Of a DNA stretch of 64,000 nucleotides, positions 55,180 through 64,000 are shown one piece after another. How positions within the stretch are numbered: position 1 is the first letter of the stretch; each line of letters begins with the position of its first letter. The stretch spans positions 1 through 64,000 of the forward strand of contig JAKOGI010001564.1 in the NCBI GenBank assembly GCA_029747015.1, in the 5' to 3' direction. Position numbers and translations under genes: made by a program. The DNA is from Carnegiea gigantea. Lineage: Eukaryota; Streptophyta; Magnoliopsida; Caryophyllales; Cactaceae. The notes beneath the pieces are model-generated. The model searched no databases. It was not told where the DNA came from and saw nothing but the letters and a program-made list of their open reading frames with translations.

Positions 55180-57300
55180 AAAAATCAACCCATTGGATCA
55201 AACAAGAATTTTGTTATAACCAAAAGGCATAGGAGGACTAGGACTACATGATGTGCAAAAATTGAACGATGCACTACCAATGAGGAAGCTTGGCATGTAC
55301 ATAGTAAAGCACAACTCCTCATCTCACAGGTTTATACAGGTAAGCACGGAAGCCACTCCCCTATTGATGTAGTATATGATGATTGTTCACAAAACAATTC
55401 ATCATGGGGTAGACTTATCTTAGTTAAACGAGCACATAAGTTCAAGAAGGGCCTCAAATGGCAAATCCGAAATGGGAAACCAGTGAGAGCAATTGAAGAC
55501 CAATGGTACTCTAATAAGAGCCTACAGTTAAAGAGCTCTATAGATACAGTGCAAAAGAATACTAGAATGGTTTCTGACCTTTTTAATGAAAGTCAAATAG
55601 GATGGATATTGGTAAGATTTGGACATTATTCCCATTTAAAATAGCTAATGTGGTTCTTACTCAAATTGTTTGCCCTACCATGCAACCGGATATATTATTT
55701 TTGACTTTAGCCAAGACATGGCATTATACTACTAAATCTGGCTACTACTACTCCCAACTCAACATATATAAGGCTTATTTGGTGAGAAAAAACGAATGAA
55801 ATCAAATCAAGTATCAAGTTCCTGAAAGTTAGGGGTGGGACTTGAACTATGAACTTAAGTGTTTGGTGATCAATTAGAATTGAATCATTTTCTGAACCGC
55901 TCTCCTCCTTCCCTAAGAAAAACAATGGAGGCTCCATGTCCTTCAATGGTTTCCCGTCAAACTTAGCAACCCCTGTCTCGGGCGAACTTTTTTCTCGTAA
56001 TGCCCCTCAAATGTTTGTGGCGACCCTAGTTGCCCTTTAATCTACAGCAACCACCCAAGGATGCTTCCACAACTCTTCTGACAACTACACTCACAACTCA
56101 TAGTCCCATCAATACCAATCAGCAGATCGAAGCCAACAAATAGAAAACATCGAAGACGAAGAAGAAGAAGAAGAAGAGCAGCCATAAATTTGGATCTAAA
56201 GAAGAAGCACAAAAAGAAATGATGAAGAAGAAGCAGCCTCGGCACAATAGATTTAAAATAGATCGATGGACTGTTCGATGAATAAGAATAAGAGCGGCAA
56301 CATATTGTGAACAGATTAATTAAGAACAAATCGATGGACTTGACACATCTGGAAATCGAGGCAACGTCGACAGCACCCTTGGTGATAGTGACACTTCCTC
56401 CAACATCATTTGTCGACGGCAGCACTTTCTCTAGCAGTCATGGTCGATGGTAGTGTTGCCCCCCTTCTCTTAGAGGTTGATGCCTTTGGGGGTTGGGACT
56501 TGACTCCCCTCCATATTGGGAGGGTTCAAGTTCCTAGGATTTAGGGGGACTTGATGCCCCTAGGGATCAAGTTTTGTTCCCTAAATTTCTCACCAAACAC
56601 AAGGGATTTGAAACTTGAAACCTCAGGATTCAAGTTCCCAACCCTTTTTCTCTCACCAAACAACCTAATATATGGGAAATCTTAAGTTTGAGAAAATGTG
56701 GAAAATCATATGGACTACAAAAGTGTCTGCACATTGAAAAATTTTAATTTGGAAAATATTTAACAATGCTTTACTATTGGGCAAAAAGGGACACATAGGA
56801 TAGGTAGGACATAATTACGAATGCCCATTTTATCATCTTGAGGAAGAGATGGTACACCATCTATTCAGAAATTGCTAGTTACCTAAACTCGTATGGTGGG
56901 CGTCCCCTTTGGAATTATCATAGATATGAACCCGCCATCCCTTGTGAAGATTGGATTTGCAGCTGGTTACTACTCCTTGGTGCCAGAGACCGTCATAACA
57001 AATAAGGAGTAAACATCTTCGTAGTAGTAATATGGAGTATTTGGAAATTTCGAAATCAAATAGTATTTGGGGAAGCTACCTTAGCTTCCTCTAGTTTAAT
57101 GATTACATTCCATGAAAATCTTCATATAATCCTTAATTCACACCTATTTCTTGGATCTCAATGATCGATCCTTGCAAGAGCCGCAAGTGGGCGTGTGGGT
57201 ACTGGCACAGTCATCTAGGTACAAAGTAATCTCCCCCTCGTATCATTATCCAAATTGATGGAAATTGGACAGTGGAGCAATGCTAGGTAGGATTAGGGGG
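55180..57300 (+). pseudogene. L1-type LINE, C-terminal part, interrupted by a MITE
   Basis: The post-RT region of plant L1-type elements appears first: KPKGIGGLGLHDVQKLNDAL and a KGLKWQIRNGKPVRAIEDQW block (family 'W.VGNG..I.IW.D.W'). It continues to 'TKSGYYYSQLNIY' at 55,771. After the MITE it resumes with 'KMWKIIWTTKVSAH' (family 'WKxIWxxKxPxKxxxFLWR') and the zinc-finger piece 'CPFYHLEEEMVHHLFRNC' (56,823-56,880). An RNase H-like 'IDGNWTVEQC' lies near 57,255. Frames shift repeatedly. The RT core itself is not in the window. End placed where LINE-like coding stops at 57,300. Confidence 0.7.
55772..56665. mobile_element. PIF/Harbinger-type MITE
   Basis: 894 bp flanked by TAA on both sides (55,769-55,771 and 56,666-56,668). 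The ends are inverted: GGCTTATTTGGTGAGAAAAA on the left and, as complement, GGTTGTTTGGTGAGAGAAAA on the right. Further inward 'AAGTTCCTGAAAGT'-like and 'ACTTGAA' blocks also pair. It carries (GAA)n at 56,157-56,178 and no transposase. It splits a LINE whose homology continues on both sides. The 127-codon minus-strand ORF inside is not thought to be real. Confidence 0.7.
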
Positions 57301-57640
57301 TGTTTGGCAAACATTTTTTTGGCCAAAAGGAGCTTTCAGGACTATGATCAGCTGTTTAACTAAGTTAAAAAGTTAATTTGGGTGTTTTGTCAAAATATTT
57401 TTAGAAGAGTCTTTGGATCCAGAAAGCTAATCTGAAAAAGCTAAAACCCTGTTTGGCAATCGGATGTTAGCTGCTGGCTGTTTAAATTGGCGATTTGAAT
57501 TAGCTGTTTGAATCAGCTGTTTCTAGAAAAAGTGCTTGCTAAAATTAGTAGTTTCTGAAAAGGTTGTTTGGTAGAATTTTATTCATATCCTTTCCCTACA
57601 TTACCTTTTAGTTGGACACGATTTTTTATTTATTGGTAAT
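57301..57640. repeat. Probable nested MITE remnants
   Basis: It begins GGGGGTGTTTGGCAAAC and has an internal CCCTGTTTGGCAATC at 57,446. Such ends are common in hAT-type MITEs. TSDs and a full structure could not be established. 'GAATTAGCTGTTTGAATCAG' near 57,497 is a small dyad. Confidence 0.35.
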
Positions 57641-57845
57641 TTTATTTTCTTTTCAAAAAGAATTAAATTTATATCATGTGTAAAAATTATTTCAATCTTA
57701 GGAGCCTTATTTCCTTACTAATTCTATATATTTTGTATTCATTATTTGTGTTATTTTCATTTCTATTTACATATTCATGTGATGCTTACACCTTACAATC
57801 TTATTTTGTTATTCATTTGAGAATTTTTTTTTCGGGTACGAATAG

Positions 57846-57848
<3 letters not shown>

Positions 57849-57901
<53 letters not shown>

Positions 57902-57953
57902 GATATATATAGATACATATATGTATATATATGTTATATATATATATATATAT

Positions 57954-58017
<64 letters not shown>

Positions 58018-58075
58018 GTGTGTATATATATATATTATATATATATATATATAGTGTGTGTGTGTATATATATAC

Positions 58076-58165
<90 letters not shown>
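57849..58165. repeat. Compound TA/TG microsatellite
   Basis: (TA)n at 57,849-57,900, interrupted (TA)n at 57,905-58,076, then pure (TG)n from 58,081 to about 58,165, roughly 40 units. ORFs of Tyr/Ile and Cys/Val repeats across it are artefacts. Confidence 0.98.
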
Positions 58166-58166
<1 letters not shown>

Positions 58167-58189
58167 AAGTCTAGAGGTAACTAAGGTAG

Positions 58190-60236
58190 TGTTTAGTTAG
58201 AAAGAAATGGTTTTCTCATGAAATCATTTTCCATGAGAAATGTTTTTTCAAGGAAAATTGATTTTTATATCACATTTTCCGTTGTTAGGTACAAGATAAA
58301 TTATTTTCCACAAAAAAAAAGTTCACTAAATTGTTTAAGTGACGAAAAATATCAATGAGTGGTCATAACGGAGATACAACAACACCTCCCAGTGTGGGTC
58401 CTGCTTTTGCGAGGTCTGGGGAGATCAGATGTTGGCAGTCTTACCTCAACCGGCATAACTGCCCGTTGAGAGGCTGATTCCAAGAGAGCCACAAAACAAG
58501 ATTTTGTGAAAACATTTCATAGGAGAAGGATTTTGTGGGAACAATTTTATAAAAGAACGATTTCAGGAACACAATTGAAGGAGCAAAACTAAGGGTGAGC
58601 ATCACAGAGTTGAACTAAGGAGTACTAAATCAGGGACAGTAGCTATGTAAACATTAGTACCATGAAGCAGAGGAATGAACCATACCTTAGCCAACAGACG
58701 TAGTCAAACAATGTTTCTTCCTAAATGTAAGTACTACCTGCATACAAACAAAATATCCGAAAAACAACAACTAAACCTATCATATCGCAAACGAAAGATA
58801 GCTATGAAGCCACGTCTCTGAGATCTAAGATCTGAATCCTATCCCGCCATAGTCTCCTATCCTGAGCCAGGTATTCCGTCAACCTGACAACTTTCAAGTC
58901 CTCTCTAATCACCTCGTCCAAACTCTTCTTTGGTTGCCCCCTCCCTCTTATCCTTTTGAGGATGTTAATGTTCTCGCATCGCCTCACTGGAGCATCCACA
59001 GTCCTTCTTTTCACATGGCCGAACCATCTGAGTCTTGTTTCTCTCATCTTATCTTCGATAGGAGCAACTTTAACTAAGTCTCTAATTACTCCATTACTAA
59101 TTCTATCCATTCTCACATAACCACAAATCCATCTAATCATCATCATCTCTACTACCATTAACTTTTGGACCTACGTCTTTTTTAGAGGCCAATACTCCGC
59201 ACCATACAAAACCGTAGGTCTAATTACCATTCGATAGACTTTGCCTTTTAGTCCTACAGGCATTCTCTTATCACATAGCACTCCTAAAGCGTTCTTCCAT
59301 TTAATCCAACCCGCTTTAATGCGCTGGTTAATGTCTTCATTAATATCCCCGTTCTACTGAATGATTGAGCCTAGATATTTAAACTTCTTGACCTTTGGTA
59401 TCGCCATCCCCTCAAATGGAGATAAATATTGACAAATGAGAGAATGTTGAGTTTAAAATTTATATTTGAGTTTTTTTCTAATATTTCCTATCAAATAATC
59501 AAGTTTCACTCCAAACTGTTGAAATTGTTTAATTGACGAAAAATACATAATTAATTACTTAAATGGCGTAAAATATTAATTGAATTGTCATGGTGGAGAA
59601 AAATATTGACCAAATGAAGGGATATCAAGCTCAAAATCTGGGTTTGAATCTATTTTAATATTTTTTATTTGATGATCAAGAGTCGATCCAAACTGTTGGA
59701 ATGGTTTTGGTGGTAAAAATATTGACTAAATTGTTTAAGCGACAATAAATATCGATTAAATTGTCGTGATAGAGAAAAATGTTGACCAAATTAGGGAATG
59801 TCGAGCTCATTTGAATTTAAGCCTATTTTAATTTTTTCTATCTAATGATCAAGTTTTGATCCAAATCGTTGAAATTGTTCTAGTGACAAGTTAACTGAAT
59901 TGTTTGAGTGGCAAAAAAAGTCGATTAAAATTGTTGTGATAGAAATAAATGTTGACCAAATGTAAGAAACTTAAGCTCAAAATGAAGATTTAAGTTTACT
60001 TTAATATTTCTCATCAGATAGTCACGTTTCAATCACAACCATTGAAATCGGATTTTGCACTTAAATTTTGACTGACAATATCGTCAAAGAGTTGAAGGAA
60101 GAAAATCAATTTTATATCTTCTAAAAAAGAAATCATCTTTCTCCATTGGTGGAAAACTACTTTCTATCTTTTATTGTGCCTAACAATAAAAAATTGAAAA
60201 ACTATTTTTCAAAAAATTTATTTCCCATCCACCAAA
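58190..60236. repeat. Element with inverted ends and internal 170-180 bp tandem repeats
   Basis: The left end (GTGTTTAGTTAGAAAGAAAT, 'TTGTTAGGTACAAGATAAA') and the right end read as complement (GCGTTTGGTGGATGGGAAAT, 'TTGTTAGGCACAATAAAA') resemble each other, suggesting a TIR element of about 1 kb before the LINE insertion. Inside are about four diverged units starting near 59,418, 59,591, 59,770 and 59,938, each with GAGAAAAATGTTGACCAAAT and 'TCAAGCTCAAAAT'. The class and target duplication could not be fixed. Confidence 0.5.
58377..59417 (-). pseudogene. 5'-truncated RTE-type LINE with target duplication
   Basis: Minus-strand ORF 59,158-58,802 (118 codons): ICGYVRMDRISNGVIRDLVK, VAPIEDKMRETRLRWFGHVK, GRGQPKKSLDEVIREDLKVV. 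Upstream in minus orientation are 'KKFKYLGSII', [20 protein letters not shown] and [16 protein letters not shown] (59,400-59,165), the RT end. The 3' region runs to a short GTTGTTG tail at 58,377-58,383, as in RTE elements. GGAGATA flanks both sides (58,370-58,376 and 59,418-59,424). Most of RT is missing because of 5' truncation, not decay; only one stop separates the two pieces. Confidence 0.85.
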
Positions 60237-60603
60237 CGCTGCAGTTTATTATGTACTCCGAGCAGTTTATGCTCCTTGGATAATGTCAGCGCCAAGTGGC
60301 ATTAATTTTACATAATTTATTATTTTTAGATTGAAAATACTGTTCCATTTTATTCAGTTACAGTAGGTAGTTATTGTACATGTGGGAAGTACATGATGCT
60401 CCATGTGACTTTTTCCTCTGTTTTTTTTTATTGGGTTTAGTCAAGTACTTCTGGCAAAAGATATTGATGATTGTCATCAAATTTACATCAATTGATAAGC
60501 TAAAGTCATTATGTTAATGGTAGTAAACAACTAGAAGACAAGAAGTTCAACATGGTGTGTCATGTGCTACAAGGACGAATGAGAAATCATATATTGCCAT
60601 CAT
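60237..60603. other. No gene recognised
   Basis: The right flank of the inverted-end element, A/T-rich. It could hold upstream sequence of the FAR1-related pseudogene, but no promoter element stands out. Confidence 0.35.
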
Positions 60604-63600
60604 ATGATGAATATGGCTGCTATGGAGGAGATACAAGAGGCTTTTAAAGAAAGTATGGTTGAAAGGAACTTGAATTGTAAGTCATTAATTGATTTAATGT
60701 TATAACATTTGTATGTTTGTTCTGAAACATGGTTAATAATAGGTGTTTTTCATGGGTTTTTGGAAATTAGCTTTGTTTGAAAAGGAACGTTTCGGCATTG
60801 AGGTTAATGATGAAGATAAAGACGTGTGTGGCAAGTCTAATATAATGTGTGTGGTATTAACATCACGTCTTTTATATATTTTGTATAAGTATCAATGTAA
60901 TTATAATGTTTATATTTTTGGTATATTATTTATTCTTACTGTAGTATTTATGAGCTCATGTATTTTGCATATTTTGAATATGAATGTAACGTTGTTCATC
61001 AAGTGTTTTTAATTATATTATGCTTTTTTCTTTTTGATGTTATGTTCACTATCTATTAATGATTTGTTCACCAATATATATTAGTGTTAGAGTGTTGATT
61101 ATATTATTTTTTTATTTTAGTATTTCATTGACTTTCTATTGTTGATTGTTCATCGATATATATTAGAGTGCTAATTATAGTTTTTCGGTATTAATATCAT
61201 GTCTTTTATATACTTTGTATGAGTACCAATGTAATTATGATGATTATATTTTTGGTATATTATTTATTCTTGTTGTAGTATTTATGAGCTCATGTATTTT
61301 GCATATTTTGGATGGGAATATAAGGTTGTTTATCATGTATTTTTAATCATATTGTGCTTTTTTCTTTTGGTATTATGTTCACTTTCTATTAATGATTTGT
61401 TCGCTAATATATATTAGAGTGTTAGAGTATTGATTTTTGTCTTTTTTTCTTTTGGTATTTCGTTTACTTTCAATTGTTGATTTGTTCACTGATATATATT
61501 AGAGTGGTCATTATATTTTTTTTTTCGGTGTTCTGTTCACTTCCTATTGTTGATTTGTTCACTTCTATATATTACAGTGTTAGAATATTGGCTTCTTTTA
61601 AATTTTTTTATGCATTTTGTTGTCCTATGCCATTTTTTTATCCCATTCAGATTTTATATGGGTATCAATATAGTTATGATTATATTGTTTGTGTATTATT
61701 TAGTAGTATTTGTTAGCGTAAGTATATTGCATATTTTGAATGTCAATGTAAGGTTGTTCATCATGTGCTTATAATTACATTATTCCACTTTCTTGTCATA
61801 TTATATTCACTTTAAATTATTGATTGGTTTTCTGATTCATATTAGAGTGTTAGAGTCTTGATTATGATTTTTTTGGTGTTTTGTTCACTTTCTATTATTG
61901 ATTTGTTCACTTCTATATATTTACAGTATTAGAATCTTGAATGTTGTTCAATTTTTTTATGCATTTTGTTGTCTTGTGCCATTTTTTATGGTTTTTTTTG
62001 GCCCATTCAGATTTTATTTGTGTGGCCATCAACGTAATTATGATCATATTTTTTGTGGATTCTTTATTTTTGTTGTAGTATTTGTTAGCTCATGTATTTT
62101 TGAATGTCAATGTTTAGTTGTTTGTGTGTTTCTAATTGTATAATTCCTTTTTCTTTTGGAATTATATTCACTTTCTATTATTGATTTGTTCACTGATATA
62201 TATTAGAGTGTTAGAGTGTCTCTTATATCATTCCTCTTTCTTTTTGTCATTTTGTTCACTTTCTATTGTTGAATTTTTCACTTGTATATATTACAATGTT
62301 AGAGTGTTGAGATTGTGATTATTTTTAAGCATTTTATTGGGCTGTTGGTGTAAGATTGTTTATCATGTGTTCTTAGTTATATTACTCATTTTTCTTTTGG
62401 CATTATGCTTACTTTCTATGTTGGCTTGTCGAGTGATATATAGAATGTTAAAGTGTTGATTATATTATTTCACTTTTTTTTGGTGTTTTGTTCACTTTTC
62501 TATTCTTGGTTTGTTCACCCATATACATTACAATGTTAGAGTGTTGAGTTCTATTAATTTTTTTATGTATTTTATTGTCCTAGTGCCACTTTTTATGATA
62601 TATTCATTTTTTTCCTTTTTAGATTTTGCATCTGGTAGTCATGAAATAATTGAATTTGAGCCACCATCAAGAGAAGAGTTATTAGAGTGTATAGCTTACT
62701 CAGAACGTGAAGCTTTTGATATTTATAATGACTATGCATATAGGGTGGGTTTCAGTGTTGGATTTCACAAGACACGTAAGAGAGCAAAGACGGTGAGTTG
62801 TGTATGCGCCATTTTTGTTGCTGGAAGAGGGGTTTAAACGGAATAAGGGTCATCATGATAAGAATCACACAACTGTAGATGTAGGGATTGGTTGTAAGGT
62901 ATTTATACAATTCATATTGACAAGGATGAAAAGTGGACAGCTACTAGACATAGTGTTGATCACAATCATCCCCTGTGTTGCCCGAGTAAGCGCCATCTTT
63001 TGCCTTCTCATCGAGAAGTATTGGATGAGGATATATCGTTTGTTAAGGAACTCAAGGTTATAGGAATAGGAGTTGCTAACGCGTATCGTTTATTGATGAA
63101 ACAAGCAATACGCGTTCTCCTTACCTGGGGTATGAAATGAGAGATACGTATAATAGGATTGGCAAGTTGTCCAATAAAACGCTTGATGGTGGGGATGCGA
63201 ATTCTCTTATTGAAATCTTTAGGGGAAGACGTAATAATGAGGATGATTTTTTCTATAAATTTGAGGTTGATTCAAATGGTTGCTTGGTTAGTTTCTTTTG
63301 GTGTGACAAATGAATGCTTGAAGATTATATCCTATTTGGGGATTTGGTAGTTTTTGACACTACTTATCGTACGAACAAGTATGAAATGATATGTGCCCCA
63401 TTTGTTGGTGTGAATCAACATTCACATAATATTATGTTTGGTTGTGGGTTTGTAATGTGTGAGAAAATTGAGTCATTGTGTGGTTGTTTCGAATGTTCTC
63501 GGAGAGTAGGGGTGATAAATTTCCATATACGATAATGATTGACCAGGCATTCTCAATGGCCGCCACAATCGAGGAGGTGTTCTCGGGAGTTCGTCATAGA

Positions 63601-63747
63601 TTACATTGCTGGCATATAATTTGGAATTCTAAGAAGAATGTTGGAGTACTTAGAGTAAAAGAAGGGTTCACCAAGGCCTTTAACAAAGTATTGATGGACT
63701 GTGACACGGAAGAAGAGTTTGATTATTATTGGAAATGGCAAATTTAA
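60604..63747 (+). pseudogene. FAR1-related / MULE-type transposase-derived pseudogene
   Basis: The main exon starts after a splice-acceptor-like TTTTTTCCTTTTTAG at 62,608-62,622. The FAR1 DNA-binding domain has ECIAYSEREAFDIYNDYAYR then VGFSVGFHKTRKRAK and, after a frameshift, HSVDHNHPLCCPSKRH (about 62,955). A linker FFYKFEVDSNGCLVSFFWCD leads to a TGA at 63,311. The MULE domain follows: LFGDLVVFDTTYRTNKYEMI with its Asp, APFVGVNQHSHNIMFGCGFV, a frameshift near 63,475, then IDQAFSMAATIEEVFSGVRH and 'RLHCWHI'. It stops at 63,745, well before the usual SWIM finger. A first exon may be 60,604-60,676 (AFKESMVERNLNC, donor GTAAGT). In plants the family includes light-signalling regulators and Mutator-like transposases. 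Confidence 0.75.
60990..62480 (+). repeat. Degenerate tandem repeats in the presumed intron
   Basis: Five units begin near 60,991, 61,326, 61,753, 62,115 and 62,349 with GTTGTTCATCATGTGTTTTT-like sequence. Each continues 'TTCACTTTCTATTATTGATT', 'GTTCACTGATATATATTAGA' and 'GTGTTAGAGTGTTGATTAT'. Unit length varies from about 230 to 430 bp because of internal loss. Very T-rich; ORFs here are not genes. Confidence 0.75.
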
Positions 63748-64000
63748 AATGTTTGATTTTTATTTTGGATTGCTTCTATTTATTTTATATAGATAAATTA
63801 ATTTATAAGTCATATTTAGTATGCATAATTAGTTAAATTTGGCGAATAGGTTTACCTTAATGTCGTAAATATGTTACATGGTTAACATAAACAAAATGTA
63901 GAAGCATAGCAGTTTTTGGAGTAGTTTTGGAAAGAATAGGCTTGTAGAGGGAGAAAAACAATTAAATACAATTATAGTAAACAAATTTAATGTAACAAAT
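63748..64000. other. No gene recognised
   Basis: A/T-rich sequence after the truncated FAR1-related pseudogene, up to the window end. Confidence 0.4.

Noticed and set aside
56042..56425. 127-codon minus-strand ORF in the MITE
   Set aside because: Contains the GAA microsatellite read as Leu runs; no family resemblance.
57676..58200. Several ORFs of 71-89 codons across the TA/TG tract
   Set aside because: They translate simple repeats (Tyr/Ile and Cys/Val runs, Thr/His on the other strand).
60743..62837. Several T-rich ORFs of 60-89 codons
   Set aside because: They repeat across the tandem units and have hydrophobic low-complexity composition; part of the presumed intron.

Overview
This window is a stretch of repeat-dense nuclear DNA from a flowering plant. 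The evidence is plant-specific retrotransposon lineages (Athila, Tat, Tekay-like and SIRE-like), RTE and L1-type LINEs, a pararetrovirus fragment, a Harbinger-type MITE and a FAR1-related pseudogene. A eudicot seems most likely, but the sequence does not name the species. I found no intact single-copy host gene and no rRNA, tRNA or CRISPR. Nearly every coding stretch is an eroded piece of a mobile element, so most entries are pseudogenes.

Layout. At 0-0.4 kb lies the edge of a minus-strand Athila-type element whose body is outside the window. At 1.6-5.3 kb are minus-strand pieces of an RTE-type LINE and of an integrated pararetrovirus (RNase H, a downstream ORF and a TATA-type promoter). At 5.28-14.05 kb is a minus-strand Ty3/gypsy element with a 4.4 kb LTR. 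Its internal region keeps only gag and protease remnants plus a LINE fragment, and its other LTR is cut at the virus junction. At 14.05-17.3 kb is a rearranged cluster of Athila-type LTR pieces forming an inverted repeat with arms of about 1.2 kb. At 17.3-25.1 kb is an Athila-type element with gag, protease and the Athila ORF1 protein but no reverse transcriptase, RNase H or integrase.

From 26.2 to 54.2 kb is one old Tat-type element split twice. A 9.9 kb Athila-lineage element (30.91-40.83 kb) sits at its RNase H/integrase boundary. A 9.95 kb SIRE-like copia element (40.94-50.89 kb) sits inside its integrase. Host-element reading continues across each cut. The copia element is the youngest: its LTRs are nearly identical, and its primer site and polypurine tracts are intact. 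It has nevertheless lost its whole reverse transcriptase domain in one clean deletion. Downstream of its pol is an env-like reading frame of 659 codons that stays in one frame and is broken only by three point stops.

At 55-64 kb are an L1-type LINE interrupted by a Harbinger-type MITE, a long TA/TG microsatellite, a tandem repeat array that received a 5'-truncated RTE LINE with a visible target duplication, and a FAR1/MULE-type pseudogene whose presumed intron is filled with degenerate tandem repeats.

The parts do not form one pathway. They record successive insertion, deletion and decay. The most useful structural signals are the datable nesting, the RT-less copia, a bipartite polypurine motif present twice in each Athila-type element, the long inverted LTR repeat, and arrays with exact 60-bp and 10-bp periods.
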